From the NCBI GenBank assembly GCA_930367205.1, contig OV884009.1:102321189-102385188 (forward strand): a DNA stretch of 64,000 nucleotides, written 5' to 3'. This stretch comes from Acanthosoma haemorrhoidale. Taxonomy: Eukaryota; Arthropoda; Insecta; Hemiptera; Acanthosomatidae. Below the pieces are notes generated by a model that was not told the DNA's origin, searched no databases, and was given only the letters and a program-made list of their open reading frames with translations. Positions 11,070 through 22,979 of this stretch are shown piece after piece; position 1 is the first letter of the stretch, and each line of letters begins with the position of its first letter. Position numbers and translations under genes: made by a program.

Positions 11070-11910
11070 TCACTCACACACAGGTAGCTCAAAATCCTTT
11101 ACCACGCCAAAACGTCTTGTTTCATTAAATTTTTTAAAAAATGGAGGTTTTGTAACCATCATAACAGGTTGAATCTGTCCCGTCGGAGCGGTAACCTTAG
11201 GTAAAAAAACAAGATCGACATTCACAGATAAAAATGCAAAACAGGAAAGGTAGGTCAGCGCCACCCGCGAGCAACAAAGCCCGGGATCCAGCCCGCTCAC
11301 CACCCATAATAAAAATAAGACCACATATAATAAAACTAAGAAATCGCTACAAATAAACCAGTCTCGTTGCAGAGGGCGATAAACAATACAAAACCAAAAC
11401 TCGTTCTCATCATCATATACCACGTTCTCACTTCTGAAACAATTATTAGTTAACCATTAACACATATCTATAATTCATTGCTTGTGCCTCAACCACTGCG
11501 GTGGCTTTTCATCTCCTAACTGTTTGCCTTCCCAGATGTTATAAGTCTGGATACACCTATTCTCTAACTCGGCATAAGTCTTGATTAAATTTTCCCTGAG
11601 TTTGCAAAGCTTGGCCTAACTTGGTTGGCAACCTGGCAAAGTAAATCCACATCGAGCAAAGGAACTCTAACTGTTTGAAACTTGGTTGTACTATTAGTCA
11701 TTTGAGGTCTAGCAAAAACCGCTTCCATTTGACAAAACCAAAATTCGGGCTCACTCTAACGGGTGGAGTTTTATGATTCATTGAATACACAGCCAGTACC
11801 TTGGGTTTCTCTTCCACCTTAGGATCCTTGATATTTTCTTGAGACATCCTAAACAAAAAAGATAGATCCTGAGTTAAGGGAGAGAGAGAAGAAATGAGTT
11901 GACCATCCAC
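11070..11910 (-). other. two unrecognised minus ORFs
   Basis: On the minus strand an ORF of 70 codons (11910-11698) and one of 117 codons (11423-11070) are open. Read along the strand, the interval between them also has long open stretches in shifted frames. The longer ORF contains a strongly hydrophobic segment of about 22 residues (LVLLYVVLFLLWVVSGL region), suggesting a membrane segment if translated. Neither resembles a family I can name. Base composition is richer in GC than the flanks. They may be part of a mobile element, possibly the same one as the PolB-leader-like remnant, but nothing proves this. Confidence 0.25.
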
Positions 11911-12173
11911 TACCTTAATAACTCACCAAGTAAGGTATGCCTTTCAACATTAATTAAACTGAACCTACCATTTACATCTATCAGTCACCATCAACACATC
12001 ACTCTTCAGCCTTAAATTGAACTACTGCCCATATTTCATCATTTACATTTATGTTCAATACATCGTACAATTTATTCAGAACCAATTGTCAAATTGACTA
12101 ACAAACTTATAATATTCTACCCTGATTTGGCTCATAAACCCCCCTCTTTTACCATAAATATTTATTTTAAATA

Positions 12174-12175
<2 letters not shown>

Positions 12176-12209
<34 letters not shown>
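12176..12209. repeat. (TA)n microsatellite
   Basis: About 16 TA units. The 84-codon plus ORF that crosses it (12094-12348) is treated as accidental. Confidence 0.95.
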
Positions 12210-13714
12210 TTTTGAACATCCAAAATATCATTTACCATTCCATTATAGCTTTTATAATATACAGTCCACACCTAATTACATAACTTACCAGCGCAGCCCA
12301 TTAGCATTTATGGTGGTAATATCTGCAACCATTAGCCACAGTGGGTGATAACGTCCCTGATTACCCCATAACAAAACAAATAGATTGAAAAAAAAACATG
12401 TGTATATCTACTGAGTGGCAAAGCAAGACAAATAATACTTACAGAACATCGGAAAGTTGCTCCGTCTTACTTAAAAATTGTGGTTTCGAATCTACTAATC
12501 ACAATATTTAACACAACCACTATAAAAACAAACTCCATCTTGACCTGTTAACAGGTTTATCATGGATATAAGAACAATAATTTTAATTCTAAGTACTTGC
12601 ACGTGTTTAAGATGTATTCACTTCACAGCCAAGTAAAGTAAAGTAGTCAAGTAAAACAAGCCAACTGAGTGTCAGCAGGAGATTCAAATAGCATGCCATA
12701 TAATAAAGAATAGCCAATACTAAATCGAAAAAAGTACTAGTGAATGAAATAATAATATTTAAAATACTTACTGATGAAAAGTTATTGGAGGGCTAACTGT
12801 TTTATATGCTACTCTCGCGCAGCAAGCAAAGGCCACATAACAAAACTCAAAAAATAAACCAGAATACAATAATAAACAAGCAGTAACATAAGCAAATCAT
12901 GGATCATTCTGATCTTCGGACGGTTAAGTGAGGGTATTGGGATGGGGTCTAGAGAGCGGGAGTCTACTCACCCCCTCCTCGCCTAAGGTGCTTCTATTCT
13001 ATTCAATATTCTGTGGACCTGCCACACCGTTGACAACTATTGTGACTAAGTCAGTCAATTTGTTTTTTTTCTATTATGTGAAATTTATAATTCTACAACG
13101 TTGAAGTTGTTAGCATGTAAGAAGTTAAAATTAGTGAATTTAACAATATGTATACCCCTCCTAGGGACTCAAATCGTTATATATACTGGTACAATTTTCA
13201 TAATTACAATACATTGCTATATTCTTAGCAATTTTCTATTCCCAGTTTAATTTTGTTCTTATCTTATTTAGCCACTAAATATCATTATCAGATGCCCACA
13301 GGAGTGAATGCTGGATGGTAAGTTTTTGACATAAAATGTTTAGGACTGGGATTTGCTTTAGTTCTGTGCAGGGCTTTCAAGTCTTTACTTCACTGGTAAA
13401 TTTGATAGTTAACAATCAGCATTATTTATTTTTTTTAGGTGCTCTTTAGAAAACTTAAATTTTTGAAAGCAGTTATGCTTATCATAATTTTTAATGAAAA
13501 CTTTATTTTCTTAAAACCAATAGGTTTTAAGTGGGTCGGAGATCTGTGCCTCTAATAGAGGAAAACAAGTGGGTTTGTAAACATCAATAAAAATTACACT
13601 TTGTATATGGTAACCTGCCCACCCCACATACTATATCTGTGGCATCCACAAGTTGACCATTGAGTCAACATTAGCTAGAGAAAATTCCTAAGATCCTTGT
13701 AAGCAAGTCAAACA

Positions 13715-13820
13715 GGGTGAAAGCTAGTTAGTAGTTTACTAGTCATAACACAAGGGGCAGGGCATAAAGTCCACATGTGCTCGAGTCCCACAGTGGTGTC
13801 AGTCCCACAGTGGTGTCGTG
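13715..13820 (+). mobile_element. possible tRNA-derived SINE head
   Basis: The stretch AGCTAGTTAGTAGTTTAC resembles a tRNA A box, and GTGCTCGAGTCCC, about 50 bases later, resembles a B box. No acceptor stem pairs around it, so it is not a functional tRNA. The 17-bp tandem duplication at 13784-13817 starts inside the B-box-like region. Confidence 0.3.
13784..13817. repeat. 17-bp perfect tandem duplication
   Basis: AGTCCCACAGTGGTGTC occurs twice head to tail (13784-13800 and 13801-13817). Confidence 0.95.
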
Positions 13821-14700
13821 TCTAAGGAGACATGATTAGTTTATTTTTTTGGAACATCAGAACAGTTATTTATTATTTACACCATATAATCTGACAGTGG
13901 TGTTATTTACTTGAAAACCTGCTTAAATGTATTGACCATCATATTATTTCTATTTTATTAATATATAGAATTCATTCTTTCAAACACCTTACAAGGGATC
14001 CACATATTCAACCAAAAGACAATTACCAAACCAACACCTCACATTCCTTTATCACTTCCTAAAGGACTTTAAAAGTTAAAGCCAAATAATCACTTATTAA
14101 GCCCCATATATATATATTCAGGATGGAGCATAAATCTAGAATAAAATATAAATAAACATTTATCCTGAGTCTAAGTCCCCTATGAATAACATTAACGTTC
14201 AGATGACCAATTCAAGTCTGGCAAATGAAAAGAACTATTAGATCATAATAAAAAATTAAAAAACAAAGAAATAGACAATTCGAAAATAAATTGTAAACCT
14301 CTAAAGGAAAAGATAATAATAATAATGAAATCAAATAAAAGATTGTTAAGATTAAGTAAAAGAACTGCATTTAGGAAATAAATACATAAGAAACTTGAGA
14401 GGAAGGTCCATCTTCTAAAAAGTGGCAGGTGCCTTTCAGTTTATTGGTCATTAAATCAGAATTAGATATTGACTAGGATCACCGAGCTACATAGAAATAT
14501 CCATTAGTCAAGAACTGGTACATCCTTATCTGGTACCTGTCCTTTATGGGCTGTGATGGTAAAATTAAAAGATACATATTAAAATAGTTCATTATTTCAG
14601 TGGATAAAAAAATAAAGTTTTACAGTCTTAATGTTTTCTTTTTAATTTACAATTGAAAACCAATATAATTTCTGTTATACTATATGTATTTAAAATACAC

Positions 14701-14706
14701 TTTATT
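14701..14706 (-). terminator. candidate egghead polyadenylation signal
   Basis: Minus-strand AATAAA (TTTATT on the plus strand) lies 638 bases downstream of the egghead stop. It is one of few exact matches in the region but was chosen by position only. A closer variant signal could be used instead. Confidence 0.25.
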
Positions 14707-15343
14707 GTTGTTATATAAGTCAATGGTAATAAATTTAAGTGTAAAAAGAAGCAAACAATACTAAGAGATATTTACAAATAATGTTAGAAATGGATGTTAC
14801 AGCCAGCTTTTCTCACTCTTTGACAAGAAAAGCAGTAAAGGCAATAATCACTTTACAAACAATACAATGTCTATTTTTTCTCCATCAGTGTACACATACA
14901 CAGACAGACAGAAACTAACACATATACACCTAATAGACAGTTAAATACTTACTAAAAAATGGCATTGAACAGATCAATACTACTAACAATTAATTACAAA
15001 AAATAAAATAAATAATCTGATCAAATACCTTGATCTGAATAGAATTTTTTTATAAATCAATGACAAAATCAACAGTGCATTTAATACCTGTTTCAGGTTT
15101 GTTAAGATAAAACTTTGGTACAAAATTAATACTACATTAAACACTAGCCAAAATATATTGTTGCAGAATAGAAATTTTTTATGTGATTATAATCATAGAC
15201 AAAGTGACAACATAGATTTATGTTACAGGATACAAAAACTATATAAACTCCAGAAGAGTTTGAGAATTATAGCTTTAAGGATAAATCTCAATATTAGATG
15301 TTTTTGAATTGATACAAAACCTAAACATTTTATGATTAGGTAG

Positions 15344-15916
15344 TTAGACAATCAAAGGTGCCCTACAATCCTTATTTACTACATAAAACTTATGCTTTTT
15401 GCCAAACAAACCCCATATTACAGCAGCATTTTCAATAATTACATTTATTGGTATTGTTGCTAATGCACCTAAGATACAAAGACTAAACTTTACAAATCCA
15501 AAACGATACAATGAAAATGATTTAATAACTCCAAAAATATACATATAAATGCTTACAGCACCAATAAAAGCACATAAGAAATCTATTATAACAGGGCAAG
15601 GTATAGGGCACAGTGCTGCTAAAATTATGTTAGAGGTTGAAAGTGGCATGGTAACCCAAGAATAACATGAAATACTAAGAAATATTTTATTTTTTAAAGG
15701 AATTTTTTTCGAGCGCACTACTAAAAGTATTCCTTGAATCCAGCGTTTCCTTTGTTGAAGAAAGTCACCCAGTGTGAAAGGTGATTTTTCCCACATTTCT
15801 CCTTCAATAAAGTTAAATGAGTAACCCATTTTATATGCTTTCATTGCAAAAAAACAATCTTCTGCAACTGAGCCATCCAGTCCATTATCAAATGTAACAT
15901 CACGCTCTGCTTTTAC
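15344..15916 (-). CDS. egh: egghead coding exon 2
   Basis: Encodes residues 269-458: the ED-containing loop, QxxRW, the C-terminal membrane segments and the stop. The conserved reading continues 24 codons upstream of the first ATG, up to acceptor TTTGTAG at 15917. The block FDNGLDGSVAEDCFFA in those 24 codons fixes the boundary. Confidence 0.96.
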   Translation of the reverse strand, partial: VKAERDVTFDNGLDGSVAEDCFFAMKAYKMGYSFNFIEGEMWEKSPFTLGDFLQQRKRWIQGILLVVRSKKIPLKNKIFLSISCYSWVTMPLSTSNIILAALCPIPCPVIIDFLCAFIGAVSIYMYIFGVIKSFSLYRFGFVKFSLCILGALATIPINVIIENAAVIWGLFGKKHKFYVVNKDCRAPLIV

Positions 15917-18900
15917 CTACAAATATAAAAAAATTTACTTAGTTCACTAATATTAAAACATATTGCATCCATTTATAGTTAAAATAAATATTGCATTAAT
16001 ATTAGTTCTTCCAATATCAACCAATTCTTAGAATATCAGCCATATATCACAAATTTACACATGTTAATTTGTTTTAGTAAACCAATAAGAACTAAACAAT
16101 TACACAAATACAAACAAACAATTTAAAAATGTGAATACTTTTTTCCTATCTAATTTTAATTTTATACCTTTTTAACAAACATCTAATAATGGGTATTTCA
16201 ACAGACAGTCTGCTTCCTTTTTTTTCCACATTGACAAAAATATTTATTTTTAATTCTTCATATTTATTTTGTTAACTTTGTTGCTACTTATATTTTCTTC
16301 AGCATTATATTGGACATCAATTTGAATACTATTAGTTTAATACATTTGGATTTAATTCCATTCCATTTGATAACAATCACAAAATGACTCTAATTGTATT
16401 TAGTTGTATATTTTCATTATTAAATGGAATTTTCTTGTAAAATATCATGCCACTTGGTGAAAAAGAGGTTACAAACACAATAGTAATGAAGCAGGCCACT
16501 TTATACAATAATATCCAAATATAGGCACAATAAGTATTACATATTATTAATCAATAAGTCAAGGTATTTAATTTGATACTCTGCCCAATATGACAGAACT
16601 TTTAAATTTACAAGGAATCGATTCTTAATTGACCTTTTATTATTTTTTATGGAGTTTCATTTTTAGCTCCATTAGTGATAGAGGTTCTATGCCAAATTTC
16701 ATGTTTCTATATCAAACAGGTCAAATATTTTTGACCATTATTGCCACATAAATAAATTAAGAATAATAACCAAATTACCATTACCCAGTAAAACAAAATT
16801 CCAAGTAAATACAAAAAAGATCAATTTTAAGATTTAAAAAAATAATTTCAAATAAGGATATTTGTTAAACTTGTCAAGGTCACAATGGACACAATAAAGC
16901 ACTTTCTCTTTTACTACCCAAAATTTGAGAAACAAAGAATGAAATATCTAAACATTGTTAGGATTTATCACAATTTGTTGTTAGCCATGCATTTATATTT
17001 GTGTGGATGTATTTGTAGGATGGCAGCTTAGGCTATATGTTAATTTTTCATCAAATTTATTATTGAGAATTTCCACAAACTAAGTATGTCTGGATCAGAT
17101 CCTGATGGCAAGAAAAGATATGATAGATATTAAAAATAGAGTGATAATAGGTATTAACAAGAGGTAGATATGTCTAAACACAAATAAGATGTATCAGAGC
17201 AACATAGCTTACAAAATGATACAAATATGAAACCGTTGATAGGTTTCAGTTTAAATAATATGAATAATAGATAAAACAGATATTAGTAAGAACATAAATA
17301 TAAGGCAAAGTGGAAGTTTAACTCCAAATTGAGACCAAAACAATAAGTAAAAAAGTACATAAGAATATATCTATGAGTCAATATTTAAAGGTAAACCAAA
17401 TTAATATGAAAGTGTGATACAAATTTAATGAGACAGGAATAAAAGTATTCCGGGTGACCACTAGGCTGATAAGATTGTGGGCGGTGTTTGTTTTTGGACA
17501 AGATGCGTGGCTGGGTAAATACTTAACAATAAGTCCTGTGTATGCAGGCTTAGTATAACAATCAGTGATAATTTTGTTTTTATCATTTCTTATTAAGAGA
17601 GGGTCCAAAAAGGGGAGTAGGCTGTTCGTTTCGGATTCAATAGTTTAATTTAGGTGGAAGTAAAAAGTGAGTAGTGTCCTGACATGTCATGTTAACACCC
17701 AATCCCTCCCTGCTAATTCCTTCAATTCATCCTTGATAATTTTCATCACATTATAGCTGTTCCCGAATCAGCCATCATTTTCTGTTTCTTTACTCAACTA
17801 TTCCCATCTTCACAACGATCGGTCTGAATGGATTGGTGATCGTGTCTGCCACAATACCCATGATAGCCTCAGAGCCCTCATGTGGAATACCCTTTTACAG
17901 AAGTGGAGTCGTTTTGGAACAACTCAAAACAGATCCTCTATGCTGTTATCTATCGTCCTCCTCAAGTTCCCTTTCATCCCCTATTTGAATCAACTGTATT
18001 CTACCTCTTCTCTTCATTTAAACTGGTGATTTAATACTAATTTACTTAGCAACTCATCAGACAAACGCTTCCTTGTCAACCTAACTATCTCTTTCTCATC
18101 CCGTATTCCGCCACCCTTCATATGAATGAATATTTTTTACCCCTGGATAGATTATTTTATTATAGACTGTCCCGAGATTCTAATTTACTCCAACTATCAG
18201 TTCCCAATGATCCAATCTGGATGTCACTCTTCCCTCCACCAGGAGTATCACCCACTGTAACCAAAATCTTCAATATTCGAGACCATCCTACCTGATCTGG
18301 AGACAACATATTTGTACCTCTTATATTCCTTCACTACCTTCCTCTGTTGGCTGATGTATCCTTCTTTAAAACCCTTTGTAACCTTACCCAATAAAAATTC
18401 TTTCATGGGTGGCTTATTATCATAGGCTCACTTCCTCTCCTTAAAACCCTATAAGAAATTCCCCCCCTCGACCTTCTTCCTCTCTAAATTCTTGACCTAT
18501 CCATTTCTTAATAACATCAGTAAAAAATGTAGGTTTGGTCCTTGAATGTCAATCCTGGGAAGACCACATTTCCCAAATTATCCACTAATCCATTTGCCCC
18601 CTCAAACTGCTTCATCAGTCCTACATTTCCTTCCATTATATACTTGCCAACTCCTGTTTCCGCTGTTGTCTCTCCTATTTTATATTATCCTTCCCAAACC
18701 ATTCAAACTCCTTTTTCATCAATATTCGTTGTTTGCCAACTCTTCCAATCTTTAAATCTAGACTTAAAAGTTCTATATCTCCCTTAAATCTACCAATTCA
18801 TAATTCATCATTATTATCCTGTTTAGTTTTTTCCATCTCTACATCTCATATATAGATGGCGTTTGATAAGCTTAACAAATCTGTGTAATATTGTTTATTT

Positions 18901-20885
18901 TTATTGACAGCTGGACATGCCTGTTTTGTTACTTTTCATTAATCTTAGGGAACAATGTTCCAAAATGAAGTGTTTTTTCTATTTCAAATTAGGTATGCTA
19001 ATTCTACTTGGTGCCTTGATAATGCTAATACTAAAAGCAACTCCATGAAAATAATGAAGGGTCATTAATCAAGTAATTGATAAATAAATATCATATTGAG
19101 AAGAGTACCAGATTATTGGTCTTGACTTCCTGATTAATAATATATATCTATAACGAGTTTGGACTTTAATAAAATATAATTACAAAAACTTATTAAAACT
19201 GCATAAATATTTTTTGCAGATCTGGTTTTATAAAGAGCTGATTTTTTGCATGGAAGGTCAATTTGGTACCTCAGATAGGCTGAAAATAAAAGCAATACCA
19301 CCAAAAATAATAAAGGGTCATCAATAAATCGACTAGATGAAATTAAAAACAAATATTTCCCTATCATAATGGGGTGATTAATAATATGCAACGTGTTGGT
19401 GCATTAAATGGTTATGAATCCAAAAAGTCATTGAAATGTTTTTAGCAGGCATAACTTAACTCTTAACTGTGTGGGATACATTAATATTAAAACAGAAGAA
19501 GAAAATTAATCATTAAAACTAATAATAGCTCTACCCTCTCCAGGCATTTATCCCTTTACTCCTTCAGTTCAACAAGCAGTTAATGTTTAATTTGTTTATT
19601 ATTACAGCGTTATAATATGGAAACACGGCTAATTGTTGCTATTCAAGCTGACTAGACTCATAGAGCGGTTGATAAAGCATTTCACACTTAACAATGTTTT
19701 ATTAATCATTTATAATTGATAAGAGGCCACCATACATCACACAACTGTAGTCAAAATAGAGTAAGTCCAGAGAATTGACTAGGAGTGGCATGATTTATAT
19801 AGGATATGACAGGAAAAAGAGAGGAGTTTGAGGGTGGTCATATATGGATAGATGCTTGTAGGTCATAATTGTAAGTAAAAAAGAATAGTAGAGATATGGA
19901 TTAACCCTTAAGTACCCCAGAAGACAACAGAAGTTAGAGGGTGAAGTACTGTCCAAGTAATGTATAAATACTAAAAATATACATTATTATTCATTACAAT
20001 TCAGATCTATTCATTAAATTAGCCTCCGGCAATTTAAATGTATGAATGGAAATATTCAAAAATATAATAAATTTTAAATACCTGAGTGACGACATAAGAT
20101 CCTTTCCAACTAAGAAGTGGTTTATGAAACATCAAAAACTGAAATCGAAGCTTTCCCATATCATCTGCAACTCTAAAAGTGTCAGCAAGAGTTGTTATCC
20201 AGTTCACAACTTCTTCGTTGGCATAGGTAATTAAACCTTGCCCAAATGGATATTTTCCTTCAAGAACAAAATTCAAGATACCTCTAATTGAATTTTCAGT
20301 TAAAATAGTTTCTTCGTCTAGATGCACAATCCAATCCGTGTCAGATAAAGTATTTACACCTTCTTCCAAACAATACTGTAATGCACGGGCTTTGAATAAA
20401 GCACCAGATTTTGTTTTGTAATTACCAGGTACAACAGTTTCAATAACTCTTCTGTCTTTTGCGAGATGTAATGGCTTGTCAGTTACTACTTCAATAACAA
20501 AATGTTCTAAACCTGCACTTATACACTTAGATAAATTACGGCTTACATTGTTTTTCACTAACTGTGGATAATCACCACGAGTAACTATACGAACACAGAT
20601 AAAAGGACCTAAAAGTGGACTGCCCTTTAGAATTACTTTATCAGGAAATGCATTGTAAAATGTAAGTCCAGCAAAGTTTAGCAGGACTTGAGGAAGGGGT
20701 AAGAACGCTAGAAATCTCAGAATGTATAAAACTATTGTTAAAAAGAAGCCATATTTCACCCATGGATCTATTAACACCACATCATCACCTGATAACTTCA
20801 CGCCACCAGTTAATAATTCAAAAATCACAATAACTGAACAAAATAATGTGCAGTGAAGAGCATGCTTGGTTTGGCTGCTTAACAT
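15344..20885 (-). CDS. egh: egghead beta-1,4-mannosyltransferase, two exons
   Basis: The coding sequence joins 20885-20082 and 15916-15344, giving 458 residues, essentially the length of the Drosophila protein (about 457). The family is a Golgi/ER multipass glycosyltransferase that adds mannose to glucosylceramide, the first arthro-series glycosphingolipid step; in flies it acts before Brainiac. Two N-terminal hydrophobic segments (about residues 9-27 and 47-75) precede a GT2-type domain. That domain has HLDEET with the metal-binding DEE at 190-192, an ED pair at 287-288 and the QxxRW motif at 323-327. C-terminal membrane segments follow (about 335-420), with the conserved ending around WGLFGKKHKFYVV. 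The intron is phase 0: donor GTATTT after CAG, acceptor TTTGTAG before GTA. The start ATG at 20885-20883 agrees with the fly N-terminus. An acceptor-like CTTGTTTAG lies 9 bases upstream of the ATG, implying a separate 5' UTR exon. No defects were seen. Confidence 0.97.
17690..18840 (+). mobile_element. LINE fragment inside the egghead intron (opposite strand)
   Basis: This plus-strand sequence carries a degenerate LINE ORF. An endonuclease start resembling the copy at 23.03 kb is at about 17690-17760 (both read HxNxQS then FN/FLDxF-like). A block reading SIVLLKFP follows at about 17950. The 3' part around 18540-18790 is CT-rich and open in two overlapping frames. The RT centre is missing, so the copy is internally deleted. 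It lies antisense to egghead. Clade assignment was not possible by eye. Confidence 0.5.
18950..19400. repeat. diverged tandem repeat of about 245 bp
   Basis: Two copies follow one another. The block beginning TTGGTGCCTTGATAATGCTA (near 19008) corresponds to TTGGTACCTCAGATAGGCTG (near 19263), and the following GAAGGGTCATTAAT corresponds to AAAGGGTCATCAAT. Identity looks like roughly three quarters by eye. The same core occurs near 5.2 kb. It lies within the egghead intron. Confidence 0.5.
20082..20885 (-). CDS. egh: egghead coding exon 1
   Basis: Encodes residues 1-268: the N-terminal membrane segments and the nucleotide-sugar binding half of the catalytic domain, including DEE. The last codon is CAG, followed by donor GTATTT (minus strand). 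Reading past the donor gives a short non-conserved tail and a stop, which confirms the exon boundary. Confidence 0.96.
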
Positions 20886-21762
20886 ATCTGAGACCTAAAC
20901 AAGAAAAAAAACAACATTAGTACAGTGAGCAGTAATTAAAGCTTTAAGTGGTGTAAACAATTTTAATTCACAATGAATCACTAAGGATAAATGAACACAA
21001 TTGCATTTTTTCAGTGGTTTAAGCAATTACCTTTATTATAAACTTAAGTACTTGATTTTATCTTTGTTTGGCAAACTTCATTACTATTGGTTAGTAATCG
21101 AAAGGTAGACTCATTATGATCTAAGTACAAAAAAAACAAAACTGAAATGGCATTAATAAATTACAACAGGAAATACTCCCTATGTAACATTGTAGGGAAA
21201 TCATAAAATATCACAAATCAACGAGAACCTATCTTAACTTTTAACCATGACTACTTCGTTAAGTACTATAGCTTATTCGATCCCTAAATCAAAATACTAG
21301 AAACCCCACCCAAAGAAGCAGAACAGTGATGGTATAGAATATCATATCGCTCCATGAAGTAAAAATGGCACAACTCAAAAATTAACATCATTATAATATA
21401 TAAAATAAGGCCGCTATAGCTTTTTGTGTAAATATATCACACCTGATGTTATCTATTGGCTTTATTTTAAAGAAATTAGCATAACTCAATTAATAATGAA
21501 ACTGATTGTACACTAAATGTGTTAGTATTGTGATATGTATCATATACTGCCTACAATACAGTGTTTTTTTTTTGTGCTTCCAAACCTTATTGTGCTTGTT
21601 ATTTGGTGCTTTTCCTTTAGAAACCTTATTTCTAACTTCGAACTTTCTTAAATCAGTTTTGTAGTTTACAATAGGAATACTCCCGAGTAGGAAGAACAAT
21701 GCAAGTGCTCCATGTACATTGCATTGCAAAACGAATGGGGAGTCGTTTCCGTCTACACTTAC

Positions 21763-21830
21763 CGAAGAGTGGTAAACGAGAGATCAGGAAAAACGGACTT
21801 CGAAATCTCGAAGATCTAAAACGCAAACGG
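21763..21830 (-). other. egh: probable egghead 5' UTR exon
   Basis: A consensus donor GTAAGT sits on the minus strand at 21762-21757, about 870 bases upstream of the acceptor CTTGTTTAG that precedes the egghead ATG. The block upstream of the donor is richer in CG than its surroundings, as expected of a first exon. The transcription start is unknown, so the outer end is arbitrary. Confidence 0.4.
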
Positions 21831-22194
21831 GTTCATTTCTATATGTAGTACTACCAAATATATGGTATTTGAGAGAATTTCATCGAGTAAGTAAAGTTAT
21901 ACATTTTAGGTATATGTATATTTCGGCACTACTTTCAAGCAGAAAGCATGGGCCCTAATTAAGGAAAAGTTTGTGAGCCATATTGTTATAATTAATAAAT
22001 ATTGAATATTGTGACCGGTGACGGTAGGGCCGAACTTACTAAATACTTTTAAACATACTATGTACCTAAATACAAAGAATACAACTAAGGTGAACTATTA
22101 GTAAGCTAGCACGGTGTAAAACATTCATGTTTATCATTTGGCTACACTGTATTTATAATTATATACACGGTAAGGTATGGCATAAATAAACCAA

Positions 22195-22590
22195 TAGTCA
22201 AACTTTTTCTAAAGTTAACCAGTTTTTCCAGCGTAAACACGCACTTAGGGAGAGGGAGGGAGATAGATAGATAGATATATTATATAGAATACAGAAGCGA
22301 TTGTGACAGAGTCGCAGAGTGGAAAGGTTTGAGCTCTTAACTAATCCAGCTACAGGGTTGTGACTGTCACAGCCAGACCAGGGATACTGAGAAGAGGAAG
22401 GAGAAGTACACAGCTGCGACTGTGTTTGTGATAGAGCGCAGAGTGAAGAGGCTACTGCTGTGACCGCCACGGTGCTGGTAAGGTTCAAGAGAGTGGAGCA
22501 GGTCGCTAATCACTAATCCAAACTGAGATTAGGTGACGCGTCACTGGTTCACCAGTACCGTCAAATACAGCACACCTTTTATTTGCCTTA
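22195..22590. mobile_element. GC-rich LTR-like block
   Basis: This island of higher GC contains a short GATA run (22261-22275) and several purine-rich near-repeats such as ACAGAGTCGCAGAGTG and ATAGAGCGCAGAGTG. It resembles in texture the gypsy LTRs at 7.6 and 44 kb, but I could not align it with them or find a partner LTR. The 96-codon minus ORF within it is probably accidental. Confidence 0.3.
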
Positions 22591-22979
22591 AATCCTAACA
22601 CTAGTAGACGAAAACCAAATGTAGATAAGAATTAAGGGCGGACAACATAGATTTCTTTAAATTTCTAATATGTCTTCCCAATACGAAAATTATATTTAAA
22701 AAATCAAAAATATGTTAGTTGATTTTATAGAAAACAAAGATACCTAACTGTCCACCAACTGACAACTCCTTCTCTTTTCCTTTTGCCACCCACCTCACCT
22801 TTGTCTCCAAACATCTTATAATTTTAGTTTCTAGTTTTACTTCGTTTATTACTTTCATTTTAGCCTATATTACATACTCAAATTATTTCATACTACTTTC
22901 AAACACAGTACAGTATGTACTTAATATTTTATTATTTATTTCTCTTCCTTATGAATATTTTCCAGGCCTTCACTTTCGG

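Larger units (their letters stand above)
12210..15343. other. intergenic stretch downstream of egghead
   Basis: No coding sequence was recognised. It contains the SINE-like head near 13.7 kb with a 17-bp tandem duplication. It also contains a repeat around 14140-14400 that resembles 42650-42830 (both carry a block like AAGTCCCCTATGAA followed by A-rich sequence), probably 3' LINE-derived. The egghead 3' UTR must lie in the right part. Confidence 0.4.

Noticed and set aside
12094..12348. 84-codon plus ORF
   Set aside because: It crosses the TA microsatellite (Tyr-Ile run) and has no other support.
15344..15844. Separate gene starting at the internal Met of egghead exon 2
   Set aside because: Conserved family sequence continues 24 codons upstream to a splice acceptor and joins exon 1 in phase, giving a full-length protein.
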